The notes: generated by a model from the sequence alone, not told the origin. A stretch of DNA of 64,000 nucleotides from Thalassococcus arenae (GCF_019104745.1 NZ_JAHRWL010000001.1:1283001-1347000); one strand, 5' to 3'; shown: positions 17,406 to 27,894, numbered from the stretch's first letter. Translations and numbers: made by a program.

Positions 17406-18001
17406 GCTGGGATTGTTCCGGTGAGGGACAGATTGTTGAGGAGCGGCAGTAACGGCAGACCAAGAATGGTGAAATGGTCGCCGTCGATCCGGGCAAAGAG
17501 CCGCACGCCTTCCTCCTCGAGCTTGTAGCCACCGACCGAGGATGCGACGGAAGGCCAGTTCCGATCAAGGTAGGCGTCGAGATAAGCATCCGAAAAGCGA
17601 CGCATCGTCAGGCGGGCGGTGTCGACGTGGCGCCAGACAGGATTGCCGTCGCGATAGAGAACCGCTGCCGAATGCAGACTGTGTTGACGCCCCCGCAAAA
17701 CAATCAATTGGTCGCGGGCCTCGTCCCGGGTTTCGGGTTTGGAGAGGACGGTGTCTTCAAACTCGAGAACCTGGTCACAACCAAGAACAAGCGACTGCGG
17801 ATGGCGTGCGGCGATCTTTCGTGCCTTGCTTTCGGCCAATGCGTCGGCGATGTCACGCGCCGTCGCGCCTTCGGCACGCAGTGAGGCCTTCACGGCGTCT
17901 TCGTCGATCCGGGGCGAATCGATATCGAAGGTCAGCCCTGCCGACGAGAGCATTTGAGCGCGGATGTGCGACCCGGATGCGAGGATCAAAGCAGTTTTCA
18001 T
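17402..18001 (-). CDS. maf: Maf-family nucleoside triphosphate pyrophosphatase
   Basis: Hydrolyses non-canonical or canonical NTPs to monophosphates. The 199-residue product starts MKTALILASGSHIRAQML and has SLVLGCDQVLEF. The usual SxSPRR motif is SGSHIRAQ here, as in the YhdE/YceF-like alphaproteobacterial group. The ATG at 18001 matches this; upstream in-frame codons to 18121 give no Maf sequence. First gene of the leftward operon leaving the putative origin. Confidence 0.92.
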   Translation of the reverse strand: MKTALILASGSHIRAQMLSSAGLTFDIDSPRIDEDAVKASLRAEGATARDIADALAESKARKIAARHPQSLVLGCDQVLEFEDTVLSKPETRDEARDQLIVLRGRQHSLHSAAVLYRDGNPVWRHVDTARLTMRRFSDAYLDAYLDRNWPSVASSVGGYKLEEEGVRLFARIDGDHFTILGLPLLPLLNNLSLTGTIPA

Positions 18002-18189
18002 GGGGTGAATTTGTGGAAAACCGGGGTGAATGTCTGTCGGTTGTTCTGGGGAATAAGCGGGTGGGTTGCAAGCCGGTGGAGTGTATGCGGGTTTTTCCGC
18101 CTGTTCCGCTCGTTTGCGCATCTCGGGAAAAGGAAAACCCGATCACGTGGAACGAAAGGCCCGAAGCTGAGGTTTCCGACAGAATACCA

Positions 18190-18345
18190 ACAAAATGGCT
18201 TAGACTGGTTTATCTTGTTAACATATTGATTTATATTCTTTTTTTCTAGAATTCTCCTGTCGATGCCTTGTTTGATCCAGAGCAATTTCCACATCTTGAC
18301 GCCTGTGGACCGATCTGTGTGGACTTCGTTAATCCACAGGATCAG
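18190..18345. other. Candidate chromosomal replication origin (oriC)
   Basis: Inside the 522-bp maf/rho gap. An AT-rich block at about 18196-18252 is a plausible unwinding element. It is followed by four TCCACA/TGTGGA cores of DnaA boxes at 18288-18293, 18304-18309, 18318-18323 and 18333-18338, spaced 14-16 bp. The best 9-mer, TAATCCACA (18330-18338), matches the DnaA consensus at 8 of 9 positions, and a fifth core at 18012-18017 lies in TTTTCCACA (8/9, minus strand). Genes on both sides mostly run outward, and parAB and two parS sites are within 7 kb. No perfect DnaA box is present, so this is inference. Confidence 0.65.
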
Positions 18346-18523
18346 AGCAGACTAGAACCAACAAATACTCTTTTTCTTTCTCATTCTTTTATTGGTTCCC
18401 GTGGCCAGTGCTGCGCGATTGACAGGCTGTGCTCCGACGTTTAGGTCGGGGATGCCTTCGGTCCCGAAGGTCGTCTCCTTAATGAACGCGCTAAGCCGGA
18501 CCTGGTCCGCGAGAGGTCATGCC
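18346..18523 (+). promoter_or_regulatory. rho promoter/leader region
   Basis: Remainder of the maf/rho gap. A pyrimidine-rich tract (18366-18394) precedes a consensus -35 hexamer TTGACA at 18419-18424; the matching -10 is weak. Short inverted repeats around GGTCGGGGATGCC and GGTCCCGAAGG (about 18444-18472) could fold in the leader. GAGAGG at 18511-18516 is the rho ribosome site. No ORF of note. Confidence 0.4.
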
Positions 18524-19795
18524 ATGATCATTGAAAAGCTGAACCTTGCCGATCTGAAGGCAAAGAGCCCCAAGGATCTTCTGGCTATGGCCGAGGAACT
18601 TGAGATCGAGAACGCCTCGACGATGCGCAAGGGGGAGATGATGTTCCAGATCCTGCGCGAGCGGGCGGACGAGGGTTGGGACATCTTCGGTGATGGCGTC
18701 TTGGAGGTGCTTCAGGACGGCTTTGGTTTCCTGCGGTCGCCGGAAGCGAATTACCTGCCTGGTCCGGACGACATCTATGTCAGCCCGGAAATGATCCGAA
18801 AATACTCCTTGAGAACCGGTGATACGATCGAGGGAGAGATCAAGGCTCCTGATGAGAACGAACGCTACTTTGCCCTGGTTTCGGTAACGAAGATCAATTT
18901 CGAGGATCCCGACAAGGCCCGTCACAAGATCGCGTTCGACAACCTGACGCCATTGTATCCGGACGAACGGCTGAAGATGGAAATCGAGGATCCGACGATC
19001 AAGGATCGATCGGCCCGGATCATCGATCTAGTATCGCCGATCGGAAAAGGTCAGCGCAGCCTGATCGTGGCGCCGCCGCGGACAGGGAAAACGGTTCTTT
19101 TGCAGAACATTGCGCATTCGATCGAGAAGAACCATCCGGAATGCTATCTGATCGTGCTGCTGATCGATGAACGACCGGAAGAAGTGACGGACATGCAGCG
19201 TTCGGTAAAGGGCGAGGTGATATCTTCAACGTTCGACGAACCGGCCACGCGGCATGTGGCGGTCAGCGAGATGGTGATCGAGAAGGCCAAGCGACTGGTT
19301 GAACACAAGCGGGACGTGGTCATTCTGCTTGATTCGATCACGCGACTGGGACGCGCGTTCAATACGGTTGTGCCATCGTCGGGAAAGGTATTGACCGGCG
19401 GTGTTGATGCCAATGCGTTGCAACGTCCCAAAAGGTTTTTCGGTGCCGCACGGAACATCGAAGAGGGTGGATCTCTGACCATCATCGCGACCGCGCTGAT
19501 CGATACCGGCTCGCGCATGGACGAGGTGATCTTTGAAGAATTCAAGGGTACCGGCAACTCGGAGATCGTGTTGGACCGCAAGGTTGCCGACAAGCGTGTG
19601 TTCCCGGCGATCGATATCCTGAAGTCGGGAACCCGGAAGGAAGATCTGCTTGTCGACAAGATCGATTTGCAGAAAACGTTCGTGTTGCGGCGCATTCTGA
19701 ACCCGATGGGTACGACCGACGCGATCGAATTCCTTTTGTCGAAGCTCAAGCAGACCAAGACGAACTCGGAATTCTTTGACTCGATGAACAGCTAA
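18524..19795 (+). CDS. rho: Transcription termination factor Rho
   Basis: Hexameric RNA helicase that ends transcription. The ATG at 18524 (GAGAGG 7 bp upstream) gives 423 residues, the normal alphaproteobacterial length, starting [16 protein letters not shown]. It has an N-terminal RNA-binding OB region with DGFGFLRSP, Walker A APPRTGKT, Walker [16 protein letters not shown] and the Q-loop/R-loop [11 protein letters not shown]. The open frame extends upstream to 18392, but that part is not Rho-like. Confidence 0.96.
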   Translation: MIIEKLNLADLKAKSPKDLLAMAEELEIENASTMRKGEMMFQILRERADEGWDIFGDGVLEVLQDGFGFLRSPEANYLPGPDDIYVSPEMIRKYSLRTGDTIEGEIKAPDENERYFALVSVTKINFEDPDKARHKIAFDNLTPLYPDERLKMEIEDPTIKDRSARIIDLVSPIGKGQRSLIVAPPRTGKTVLLQNIAHSIEKNHPECYLIVLLIDERPEEVTDMQRSVKGEVISSTFDEPATRHVAVSEMVIEKAKRLVEHKRDVVILLDSITRLGRAFNTVVPSSGKVLTGGVDANALQRPKRFFGAARNIEEGGSLTIIATALIDTGSRMDEVIFEEFKGTGNSEIVLDRKVADKRVFPAIDILKSGTRKEDLLVDKIDLQKTFVLRRILNPMGTTDAIEFLLSKLKQTKTNSEFFDSMNS

Positions 19796-19813
19796 AGGCG
19801 CTTGGAGGCGACT

Positions 19814-21094
19814 TTGGACACGATCTTTGCGCAGGCAAGTGCGCCTGGAAAGGCGGGCGTGGCCGTCATTCGTGTGTCAGGGCCACTGGCGTTTCAAGCG
19901 GTCGAACATCTTGCGGGTGACATACCGAAACCGCGATACGCAGCATTGCGGAAACTGAAAACCCCTGGTGGCGAGGTGATCGACGAAGCGTTGGTGCTTT
20001 GTTTTGCGGAAAACGCCAGCTTCACCGGAGAGCGGGTCGTCGAGTTCCAGCTGCACGGGAGCATCGCCGTCGTGGCGTCGGTAATGGGCGAGTTGACGGT
20101 TCTGAAGGGGTTTCGGCCCGCCGAGCCGGGTGAGTTCACGCGGCGGGCTTTGGAGAACGGCCGATTGGATCTCGCGCAGGTGGAAGCTCTCGCGGATTTG
20201 ATAGATGCAGAGACGGAAGCACAGCGTGAACAGGCCATGCGACTGTTTTCCGGTGCCCTTGGCCAAGCGGTTGCCGTCTGGCGCGACAAGCTGATCCATG
20301 CGCTGTCGCTTTTGGAGGCCACGCTTGATTTCGCCGATGAGGAGGTGCCCGTTGATGTCACACCGGATGTCTTGGGTTTGGTGACCACCGTCAAGGAAGA
20401 CGTCGAACGCGAACTTCGAGGTTATTCTGCCGCTGAGCGAATACGCAGCGGGTTCGAAGTGGCGATCGTCGGCGCTCCGAACGTGGGGAAATCCACTTTG
20501 CTGAATCGTCTCGCGGGCCGTCAAGCCGCGATCGTTTCAGCGGTAGCGGGAACGACGCGAGACGTGATCGAAGTGAGGATGGATATCAAGGGCCTAGCGG
20601 TGACGTTTCTGGACACGGCTGGGCTGAGAGAAACCGACGATGAGATTGAGGCGATCGGCGTCGATCTGGCCCGGCGCCGTGCCGCGAACGCGGATCTGCG
20701 TGTTTTCCTGGTTGATGACTCGGTAGCAACGGGCATTGTTGCGCAACCGGATGATATCGTGGTTCGATCGAAAATCGACCTTCGTGGCGGCGAGGGGATC
20801 TCAGCGGTCACTGGTGAAGGTATCGATGCGCTCTTGTCGCGGCTGCATGGTATACTTGTTCGGAGAAGCGCGAATGCTGGACTTGTCACACGGGAAAGAC
20901 ACCGCGCAGCTATGATTGATGGGCAGCAACGCCTAGGTAACGCGTTGGCACTGCTTGCTCGGGGTCCAGATGTGTATGACCAGGTGGCGGAGGAACTTCG
21001 TCTTGCTGTGCGACGACTGGCGCATGTAATGGGTAAGGTGGATGTCGAGGACATCTTGGATTCGGTCTTCAATCGCTTTTGTCTTGGGAAGTGA
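19814..21094 (+). CDS. mnmE: tRNA modification GTPase MnmE (TrmE)
   Basis: With MnmG installs the 5-carboxymethylaminomethyl group on wobble U34. The start is a TTG: GGAGG at 19804-19808 is 5 bp before the TTG at 19814, giving MDTIFAQASAPGKAGVAVIR like relatives; the TTG at 19802 would sit upstream of that ribosome site. 426 residues with folate-binding N domain (PGEFTRRALENGRLDLAQ), GTPase G1 GAPNVGKSTLL, G3 DTAG, and the C-terminal CLGK motif. Confidence 0.95.
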   Translation: MDTIFAQASAPGKAGVAVIRVSGPLAFQAVEHLAGDIPKPRYAALRKLKTPGGEVIDEALVLCFAENASFTGERVVEFQLHGSIAVVASVMGELTVLKGFRPAEPGEFTRRALENGRLDLAQVEALADLIDAETEAQREQAMRLFSGALGQAVAVWRDKLIHALSLLEATLDFADEEVPVDVTPDVLGLVTTVKEDVERELRGYSAAERIRSGFEVAIVGAPNVGKSTLLNRLAGRQAAIVSAVAGTTRDVIEVRMDIKGLAVTFLDTAGLRETDDEIEAIGVDLARRRAANADLRVFLVDDSVATGIVAQPDDIVVRSKIDLRGGEGISAVTGEGIDALLSRLHGILVRRSANAGLVTRERHRAAMIDGQQRLGNALALLARGPDVYDQVAEELRLAVRRLAHVMGKVDVEDILDSVFNRFCLGK

Positions 21095-21097
21095 GGA

Positions 21098-22972
21098 GTG
21101 TTTCACGTGAAACACGGTGGCTTCGATGTTGTGGTAATCGGTGGCGGTCACGCTGGAACAGAAGCGGCGGCGGCTGCCTCTCGGATGGGTGCACGGACCG
21201 CGCTGGTCACGTTCCAAAAGGACGATCTTGGTGTGATGTCGTGCAACCCGGCGATCGGAGGGCTTGGGAAGGGCCATCTTGTACGGGAGATCGACGCGAT
21301 GGACGGCCTGATGGGTCGTGTCGCGGATCGCGCCGGCATTCAGTTTCGCCTGTTGAACCGGCGCAAAGGTCCGGCTGTTCAAGGCCCTCGCGCACAAGCA
21401 GATCGTCGCCTCTATCGCGCAGCGATGTCAGAAGAAGTTCTCGCGTTACCTGGCCTTGCTGTCGTTGTCGGAGAAGTCGTGGATATCGTCCCGGCGGGTC
21501 AGCTGTCATTCCGCGTGATCCTGGCAGACGGGTCGGAGGTTGCAGCGCGCACCGTCGTTCTGACCACGGGAACTTTCTTACGTGGGACGGTTCATATCGG
21601 CGATCGTTCGTTTACCGCGGGAAGGATGGGCGCGCAGCCATCCAATCGGCTCGCAGATCGCTTGCGGGGGTTCGATCTGCCGTTTGGGCGGCTCAAAACC
21701 GGTACTCCCCCACGACTGGATGGTCGTACGATTGCCTGGGATCAACTTGAGATGCAGCCTGGCGATGACGAACCAGTGATGTTTTCGTTCCTGTCCAAAG
21801 CACCCGTGGCCCGGCAAATCAGTTGTGGCATCACGCACACAAACCCTGCGACACACGAGATCATAGAAGAAAACCTAGCGCGTTCTGCAATGTACGGTGG
21901 TCGGATCGCCGGCGTCGGTCCGAGATATTGCCCATCGATCGAAGACAAGGTCGTGCGCTTTGCGGACAAGAACGCGCACCAGGTTTTTCTGGAACCGGAG
22001 GGTCTGGACGATCACACGGTATATCCGAACGGGATATCCACGTCTTTGCCGGAAGATGTGCAGGTTCGATACGTTCGGACGATGAAAGGCTTGGAGCGCG
22101 TCGACATTCTGCAACCCGGTTACGCAATCGAATATGACTACGTGGATCCGCGTTCTCTTGACAGCCGACTAAGCCTCATGTCCTGCCCTGGCTTTTTTCT
22201 CGCGGGGCAGATCAACGGCACCACCGGCTATGAGGAAGCTGCGGCGCAAGGTCTTGTGGCGGGATTGAACGCTGCGGCCATGGCCGCGGATCGCGATCAG
22301 GTGGCTTTCAGCCGTGCCGAGTCATATATCGGTGTGATGATTGATGATCTTGTGACGAGGGGAGTCACCGAGCCGTATCGGATGTTCACATCGCGAGCCG
22401 AGTTTCGTCTCACACTGCGCGCGGACAATGCGGATCAACGTCTGACGCCCATGGCAATCGACTTGGGTGTGGTTAGCGATCGCCGAAGAACGGCGTTCGA
22501 AGAAAAAATGGAGAAGTTGAACGCGGCCAGGGTTGTTCTGCGGGAAACAAGATTTTCGCCTTCCGAGCTCTCCGCTTTGGGTGTTGAGGTGAACAAGGAC
22601 GGCCCACGCCGCAGTGCGTACGAACTTCTATCTTTCCCTGATGTTACGTTGCCTGCTTTGACCAGTCTCGCGGCAAGTCTGGATCAGATCGAACCAGTCA
22701 TCGGCGAACAGCTGGAGCGCGAGGCTCTCTACGCGAATTACCTCGATCGTCAGGCGCAGGACATCGATGCGCTGCGACGCGAAGAGCGCACCGTCATCCC
22801 GCGCGACTTCGATTATCTGGGGATGTCGGGTTTGTCTAAGGAACTTCAGTCGAAATTGGTATTCCACAAGCCGGAAACACTGGCACAAGCCGGAAAGATC
22901 GACGGCATGACACCGGCGGCGCTGGCGCTTATCTTGGCAAAGTTGCGTCAATCACGCCGCAAATCGGCATGA
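21098..22972 (+). CDS. mnmG: tRNA U34 carboxymethyltransferase MnmG (GidA)
   Basis: FAD partner of MnmE. The 624-residue product has [41 protein letters not shown] and DGRT. The start is the GTG at 21098 (GAGG 4-5 bp before it), so the first six codons are read from a parS site and encode a FHVKH N terminus, common in alphaproteobacterial GidA. Three bp after mnmE; overlaps rsmG by 4 bp. Confidence 0.95.
   Translation: MFHVKHGGFDVVVIGGGHAGTEAAAAASRMGARTALVTFQKDDLGVMSCNPAIGGLGKGHLVREIDAMDGLMGRVADRAGIQFRLLNRRKGPAVQGPRAQADRRLYRAAMSEEVLALPGLAVVVGEVVDIVPAGQLSFRVILADGSEVAARTVVLTTGTFLRGTVHIGDRSFTAGRMGAQPSNRLADRLRGFDLPFGRLKTGTPPRLDGRTIAWDQLEMQPGDDEPVMFSFLSKAPVARQISCGITHTNPATHEIIEENLARSAMYGGRIAGVGPRYCPSIEDKVVRFADKNAHQVFLEPEGLDDHTVYPNGISTSLPEDVQVRYVRTMKGLERVDILQPGYAIEYDYVDPRSLDSRLSLMSCPGFFLAGQINGTTGYEEAAAQGLVAGLNAAAMAADRDQVAFSRAESYIGVMIDDLVTRGVTEPYRMFTSRAEFRLTLRADNADQRLTPMAIDLGVVSDRRRTAFEEKMEKLNAARVVLRETRFSPSELSALGVEVNKDGPRRSAYELLSFPDVTLPALTSLAASLDQIEPVIGEQLEREALYANYLDRQAQDIDALRREERTVIPRDFDYLGMSGLSKELQSKLVFHKPETLAQAGKIDGMTPAALALILAKLRQSRRKSA
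21099..21114. promoter_or_regulatory. parS centromere site 1 (in mnmG start)
   Basis: TGTTTCACGTGAAACA, a perfect 16-bp palindrome identical to the canonical ParB-binding parS of B. subtilis and alphaproteobacteria. It lies within the first codons of mnmG, 2.5 kb upstream of parA. Confidence 0.93.
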
Positions 22973-23583
22973 CGTCACGCGCACTTGCAACGGACGTTTC
23001 ACGTGAAACACAAGACAGGTTGTCTACCTTCGTCAAGCTGTTGAAAACGTGGAATCAAGCAATCAACCTGGTTGCCCGCACGGATGAGCATGATCTCTGG
23101 ACGCGGCATGTCGCGGATTCGCTGCAGGTTTTCGAACTCTCCCCCGAGACCAAGCAGAGCTGGCTGGATCTGGGCAGCGGCGGTGGTTTCCCTGGGTTGG
23201 TTGTCGCGATCGTCGCTGCCGAGAAGCAACCAGACCTGTCCGTCACCCTGATCGAAAGTGATGCCAGGAAGTCCGCGTTCCTGCGGACGGTCGTTCGCGA
23301 AGCCGGCTTGAAAACCACGGTGTTGCCTACCAGGATCGAACGCGCATCTCCGCAGGGCGCAGACGTTATCAGCGCTCGCGCCTTGGCAGCTTTGACCAAG
23401 CTTCTCGGTCTGGCAAGCCGTCATGGAACGCCGAACACCACCTATCTTTTTCCCAAGGGCGAAAACTGGAAAAAAGAGATCGCGGAGGCGCAGAAGACGT
23501 GGCGTTTCAATGCCGAGCCAATTACAAGCAGAACCAACGAAAACGCCGTGATCCTGCGCTTGAAAGAGGTGATCCATGTCTGA
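22969..23583 (+). CDS. rsmG: 16S rRNA m7G527 methyltransferase RsmG (GidB)
   Basis: Methylates G527 of 16S rRNA using SAM. 204 residues with [18 protein letters not shown] (SAM site) and ISARALAAL. The N-terminal VSRET is encoded by a second parS site. ATGA overlap with mnmG; its last 8 bp overlap parA. Confidence 0.95.
   Translation: MTSRALATDVSRETQDRLSTFVKLLKTWNQAINLVARTDEHDLWTRHVADSLQVFELSPETKQSWLDLGSGGGFPGLVVAIVAAEKQPDLSVTLIESDARKSAFLRTVVREAGLKTTVLPTRIERASPQGADVISARALAALTKLLGLASRHGTPNTTYLFPKGENWKKEIAEAQKTWRFNAEPITSRTNENAVILRLKEVIHV
22995..23010. promoter_or_regulatory. parS centromere site 2 (in rsmG)
   Basis: CGTTTCACGTGAAACA, 15 of 16 positions of canonical parS with the 14-bp core palindrome intact. 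It is 1.9 kb from the first site and 0.6 kb upstream of parA, inside codons 9-14 of rsmG. Confidence 0.9.
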
Positions 23584-24385
23584 TCCGACACGACCGCCGG
23601 GCCCGAAAATCATTGCGGTCGCCAACCAAAAAGGTGGGGTTGGCAAAACCACCACCACGATCAACCTCGGCGCGGCCTTGGCCGAACTGAACCTGAAGGT
23701 TCTGGTTGTCGACCTGGACCCTCAAGGAAACGCGTCCACCGGACTTGGTGTCGAACCGGAAGATCGGCAGCACACGACATACGATCTCTTGACCGGCGAG
23801 CGCGAACTCGCAGAAGTCGTGAAAGGCAGCGATATCGAAAACCTCAGCATTGTTCCTGCCAATGTCGATCTGAGCTCTGCCGACATCGAACTGATCTCGA
23901 ACGCCAAGCGCAGTTTCCTGCTACATGACGCGCTTAGGCAGACGGCCATGGATCGGTTCGGTTTCGACTATGTGTTGATCGATTGCCCGCCGTCGCTCAA
24001 TCTGCTGACCGTCAATGCGATGGTCGCCGCGCACTCCGTTCTTATCCCGCTTCAAAGCGAGTTTTTCGCGTTGGAAGGTTTGTCGCAGTTGATGCTGACA
24101 TTGCGCGAAATCCGCCTGTCCGCGAATCCCGACCTTCGCATCGAAGGCGTGGTCCTCACGATGTTTGATCGCCGAAACAACCTGTCTCAGCAAGTCGAGG
24201 CCGACGCGCGCGCAAATCTTGGTGAGGTGGTCTTCGACACCGTCATTCCCAGAAATGTACGCCTCAGCGAAGCACCGTCCTTTGCGCTGCCCGTCCTGCA
24301 GTACGACGGACAATCGAAAGGTGCGCAAGCGTATCGCGCGCTTGCCGCCGAGCTGATCAGAAAAAACCAGAAGATAGCGGCATAA
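23576..24385 (+). CDS. parA: Chromosome partitioning ATPase ParA (Soj)
   Basis: Deviant-Walker ATPase that moves ParB-parS complexes. The 269-residue product has ANQKGGVGKTTTTINLGAAL, DLDPQGNASTGLG and IDCPPSLNLLTVNAM. No N-terminal HTH is present, so it is the chromosomal type. It begins inside the end of rsmG. Confidence 0.96.
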   Translation: MSDPTRPPGPKIIAVANQKGGVGKTTTTINLGAALAELNLKVLVVDLDPQGNASTGLGVEPEDRQHTTYDLLTGERELAEVVKGSDIENLSIVPANVDLSSADIELISNAKRSFLLHDALRQTAMDRFGFDYVLIDCPPSLNLLTVNAMVAAHSVLIPLQSEFFALEGLSQLMLTLREIRLSANPDLRIEGVVLTMFDRRNNLSQQVEADARANLGEVVFDTVIPRNVRLSEAPSFALPVLQYDGQSKGAQAYRALAAELIRKNQKIAA

Positions 24386-24403
24386 AGGCAGGAGTTTCCT
24401 TTC

Positions 24404-25312
24404 ATGGCTCAGAGCAAGGATACAAGGCGCGGACTTGGTCGCGGCCTGTCGGCGCTGATGGCGGATGTCGACCCCAGCGGCCGATCAGACGAACAGTCTG
24501 ACTCGGCACGGCGGCCCGAAAGAACCATTCCGATTGAAAAGATCGTCCCCAATCCCGATCAGCCACGCCGCGCATTCACATCGGAACAGCTTGAGGAACT
24601 GGCAGAATCGATCAGGGCAAAGGGCGTTCTTCAACCTCTGATTGTGCGAGAAAAGCCTGGAAACCCAGAGCTGTACGAGATCGTCGCCGGCGAACGCCGA
24701 TGGCGGGCCGCGCAGATCGCCAAGCTGCACAGCCTTCCGGCGATCCTTCGCGATTATGATGACACCGAAGTGCTGGAAGTGGCGATCATCGAGAACATCC
24801 AGCGTGCCGATCTGAACGCCATCGAAGAAGCCGCGGGATATAGGCAACTGATGATGAAGTTCGGCCATACTCAGGAAAAAATGGCCGAAGCCCTGGGCAA
24901 GAGCCGTAGCCACATCGCCAACCTGCTTCGGTTGCTCAATCTCCCGGAGTCCGTCCAGGCCATGGTCAGCGATGGCCGCTTGTCTGCAGGGCATGCCCGG
25001 GCGCTGGTAACCGCCCCCGATCCGGAAGCCCTCGCAAAGCAGATCGTCGCAAAAGGATTGTCCGTTCGAGACGCCGAGAAGCTCGCCAAACGATCGGGAG
25101 AGCCTGCGACTCGCGACGCAAAGCGAAAGTCCGGAATTTCGTTCGACAAGGATGCCGACACCAAGGCACTCGAGGGGGATCTCACCGCGGCACTCGGCAT
25201 GCGGGTTTCCGTCGATCACAAGCCAGGCGGCGAAGCGGGTCGCGTCACGATCACATACGACACGCTCGAACAACTCGACGCCTTGTGCATGGTACTCAGT
25301 TCGGGGCGTTAG
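24404..25312 (+). CDS. parB: Chromosome partitioning protein ParB (Spo0J)
   Basis: CTP-dependent clamp loaded at parS. 302 residues: N-terminal ParA-contact segment RRGLGRGLSALM, ParB/Srx domain with GERRWRAAQ, HTH QEKMAEALGKSRSHIANLLRLL that reads parS, and a C-terminal dimer domain. AGGAG 8 bp before the ATG. Stop overlaps the hemW stop on the other strand (25309-25312). Confidence 0.96.
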   Translation: MAQSKDTRRGLGRGLSALMADVDPSGRSDEQSDSARRPERTIPIEKIVPNPDQPRRAFTSEQLEELAESIRAKGVLQPLIVREKPGNPELYEIVAGERRWRAAQIAKLHSLPAILRDYDDTEVLEVAIIENIQRADLNAIEEAAGYRQLMMKFGHTQEKMAEALGKSRSHIANLLRLLNLPESVQAMVSDGRLSAGHARALVTAPDPEALAKQIVAKGLSVRDAEKLAKRSGEPATRDAKRKSGISFDKDADTKALEGDLTAALGMRVSVDHKPGGEAGRVTITYDTLEQLDALCMVLSSGR

Positions 25313-26496
25313 TCAGGAGCCAACTCCGCAACAAGTCTATTCAACAGCAAGCGACCTCTTTGCGTTGCCCGCACGCATTGGCCGGAACGCTCGATCAGAC
25401 CCTGATCTTCAAAAAAGACCAATTTTTCGTCCGTCAGGGCTTCCGGATGCATGCGCCTTGCGCGATCGACGTTCACGCCTTCCGAAAGGCGCAGACCCAT
25501 CATGATGTATTCGGTGCTTCGCTCTTTCATCGACAGCAGCGAACGTTCCACTTCGGTTCGGCCGGTTGCCGCACGCGCCAGCCAGTCGTTCGGCATCCGG
25601 GCGGCGACCGTGGCAAATCTGTGTTCGCCCACCGTGATACGACCATGCGCACCCGGGCCGATGCCGACATAATCACCGTTGCGCCAATAGATCAGGTTGT
25701 GCCGCGACTCTGCGCCAGGTCGCGCGAAATTCGACACTTCATAGGCTGAAAACCCATGTGCGCGACACATATCGACCGTCATGTCGTAGAAATCGGCGGA
25801 TAGATCCTCGTCCGGTAATCCCGGCAACCCTCCGGCCTTGGCGCGCGCCCAGAAGGCCGTACCGGGTTCAATCGTCAACTGGTACAGGGACAAATGATCG
25901 ACGGCCAACGACAACGCTTCGCCCAATTCGGTCTCCCACTCGTCGAGTGTCTGGTCCTGCCGGGCATAGATCAGATCGAAACTGACGCGATCAAAAGCTT
26001 TCCGCGCAACGGAATAGGCCTCTTTGGCAGCCTCCACATCGTGCAGCCGACCCAGTCGCTTCAGGTCACGCGGCACCAAGGACTGCACGCCCAACGAAAT
26101 CCGGTTCACCCCTGCATCGGCATAGTCGGAAAACCTCGCGATTTCGACGCTGCGCGGGTTTGCCTCTAGTGTGATTTCGATATCATTGGCCCAACGCCAC
26201 ACCGTCCGGCTGGCCGACAAAACGGCGTCCACCGTTTCCGCGGACATCAAAGAAGGTGTCCCGCCGCCGAAGAAGATCGAGTTCAGAACACGGTCTGGAA
26301 CCTGTTCGGCATAGCGCCTCAGTTCGCCAACAAGCGCGTCCGCCCAGGGTTTTTGATCGGGAACATTCTGGACGTGGCTGTTGAAATCGCAATATGGACA
26401 CTTGGCCTCGCAAAACGGCCAATGGACATAAAGGCCGAAACCGCCCTCGCGCCAATCGTCACGCAAAACAGCCCGCCACCAGCTTTGCAAAGGCAT
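25309..26496 (-). CDS. hemW: Radical SAM heme chaperone HemW (HemN-like)
   Basis: Radical SAM protein related to coproporphyrinogen III oxidase HemN. It keeps [10 protein letters not shown] (CX3CX2C for the 4Fe-4S cluster) and GGGTPSL, but begins directly with the radical-SAM domain, as HemW does. True HemN has a longer N terminus. The ATG at 26496 gives 395 residues; the 38-bp overlap with rdgB supports coupling. HemW carries heme into respiratory proteins. Confidence 0.88.
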   Translation of the reverse strand: MPLQSWWRAVLRDDWREGGFGLYVHWPFCEAKCPYCDFNSHVQNVPDQKPWADALVGELRRYAEQVPDRVLNSIFFGGGTPSLMSAETVDAVLSASRTVWRWANDIEITLEANPRSVEIARFSDYADAGVNRISLGVQSLVPRDLKRLGRLHDVEAAKEAYSVARKAFDRVSFDLIYARQDQTLDEWETELGEALSLAVDHLSLYQLTIEPGTAFWARAKAGGLPGLPDEDLSADFYDMTVDMCRAHGFSAYEVSNFARPGAESRHNLIYWRNGDYVGIGPGAHGRITVGEHRFATVAARMPNDWLARAATGRTEVERSLLSMKERSTEYIMMGLRLSEGVNVDRARRMHPEALTDEKLVFFEDQGLIERSGQCVRATQRGRLLLNRLVAELAPD

Positions 26497-27070
26497 CGGC
26501 CCTGTGACTGATCCGGTTCTTTTCCCACCGGTCCATCTCGCCAAAGGTCAAGTCGTACCCATCGGGTTGAAATACCGGATCATACCCGTGACCTTGCGTC
26601 CCACGCATCGGCCAAACGATCCGACCTTCCATCACACCCGGAAACACCTCGTCGTGGCCATCGGGCCATGCCAGGACAAGAGTGCAGCAAAACCTGGCCG
26701 TCCAGGGCTGCGAGGCACCAGTTGCCAACAGCGCATCATGTGCCCGCGTCATCGCCAGATCGAAGTCCCGACCCGTCTCTGTCTCGGCCCAATCTGCCGT
26801 ATATACCCCAGGAGCACCGTCAAGAGCGTCGATCTCGATCCCGGAATCATCGGCCAAGGCTGGCAGCCCTGTCGCCTTGGCCGCGGCATGGGCCTTGATC
26901 CTCGCGTTTTCCACGAACCGCGATCCGGTTTCCTCCGGTTCCGGCAATCCCAGTTCGGCCGCGCCCCTGACCGAAATCCCGAAAGGCGCGAGCAGATCGG
27001 CGATCTCTTCCAGCTTCCCCTGGTTATGGGTTGCAACCAAAAGTTGATCGCCGTCGAACCGACGTGTCAT
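26459..27070 (-). CDS. rdgB: RdgB/HAM1 family non-canonical purine NTP pyrophosphatase
   Basis: Removes dITP/XTP from nucleotide pools. The ATG at 27070 overlaps the rph TGA and gives 203 residues with [37 protein letters not shown] and [11 protein letters not shown]. The open frame upstream of this start is antisense-frame readthrough of rph. Confidence 0.95.
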   Translation of the reverse strand: MTRRFDGDQLLVATHNQGKLEEIADLLAPFGISVRGAAELGLPEPEETGSRFVENARIKAHAAAKATGLPALADDSGIEIDALDGAPGVYTADWAETETGRDFDLAMTRAHDALLATGASQPWTARFCCTLVLAWPDGHDEVFPGVMEGRIVWPMRGTQGHGYDPVFQPDGYDLTFGEMDRWEKNRISHRADAFAKLVAGCFA

Positions 27071-27780
27071 GCCACGGCCGCTTTCTGAACGGCGACCAGG
27101 TTCTGAACGCCGAGATCTGCGAGACCCATCAACGTGTCCAGTTCTTCTCGTGAAAACGCAGCACCTTCCGCCGACATCTGCACTTCGATCAATCTCCCGT
27201 CTCCACGCATGACGAAATTTCCGTCCACACCCGCTGCGCTGTCTTCCGGGTAATCCAGATCCAGGACCGGCTGCCCAGCGTAGATACCGCAACTCACTGC
27301 CGCTACAGGAGAAAGAAGCGGGTCCGAAAGCACATCTCCCGCCTTCATCAGCTTGTTGACGGCCAGCCGCAAGGCGACCCAACCGCCGGTGATCGCCGCA
27401 CATCGCGTGCCCCCATCGGCCTGGAGGACATCGCAATCCACGGTGATCTGCCGTTCCCCAAGCGCCACACGGTCGACACCGGCGCGCAACGAACGCCCGA
27501 TCAGCCTCTGGATTTCCACGGTGCGGCCACCCTGTTTGCCCGCGGCCGCCTCGCGGCGCATGCGCGAACTGGTCGACCGGGGCAACATGCCGTATTCCGC
27601 CGTCACCCAACCCAAACCGGAACCCTTGATGAAGGGTGGAACGCGCTCCTCGAGAGATGCCGTACACAAGACATGGGTGTCACCGATCTTGATCAGACAG
27701 GATCCTTCTGCGTGTTTGGTAACGTCCGTATCGATTGAAACGGCGCGCATCTCGCTTAAATCTCGTCCCGACGGTCTCAT
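27067..27780 (-). CDS. rph: Ribonuclease PH
   Basis: Phosphorolytic 3' trimming of tRNA precursors. 237 residues starting [12 protein letters not shown], with [32 protein letters not shown] and [18 protein letters not shown] lies 6 bp before the ATG at 27780. First gene of rph-rdgB-hemW; divergent from hrcA. Confidence 0.95.
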   Translation of the reverse strand: MRPSGRDLSEMRAVSIDTDVTKHAEGSCLIKIGDTHVLCTASLEERVPPFIKGSGLGWVTAEYGMLPRSTSSRMRREAAAGKQGGRTVEIQRLIGRSLRAGVDRVALGERQITVDCDVLQADGGTRCAAITGGWVALRLAVNKLMKAGDVLSDPLLSPVAAVSCGIYAGQPVLDLDYPEDSAAGVDGNFVMRGDGRLIEVQMSAEGAAFSREELDTLMGLADLGVQNLVAVQKAAVA

Positions 27781-27841
27781 GTTGTTCCTTTCTGCGGTTG
27801 AGCCCGGGATAGACGCGCCGGCCCGTGTCGCGCAACCCCGA

Positions 27842-27869
27842 TTGACGATCGGTCGCGGGGTCATTTAAT
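27842..27869 (+). promoter_or_regulatory. Probable sigma-70 promoter of hrcA-grpE
   Basis: TTGACG (27842-27847), 16-bp spacer, TTTAAT (27864-27869); each hexamer has 5 of 6 consensus bases. Transcription would start near 27876, downstream of the ATG at 27868, which favours the next in-frame ATG at 27895 for hrcA. No CIRCE element seen. Confidence 0.5.
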
Positions 27870-27894
27870 GGCAGAGGTCCGAGGGTTTGCTCAC

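Noticed and set aside
18139-18154. CACGTG near maf as a third parS
   Set aside because: Only the central hexamer and a few flanking bases match, about 10 of 16 positions.
27781-27894. CIRCE element before hrcA-grpE
   Set aside because: No TTAGCACTC-N9-GAGTGCTAA-like repeat found in the gap.
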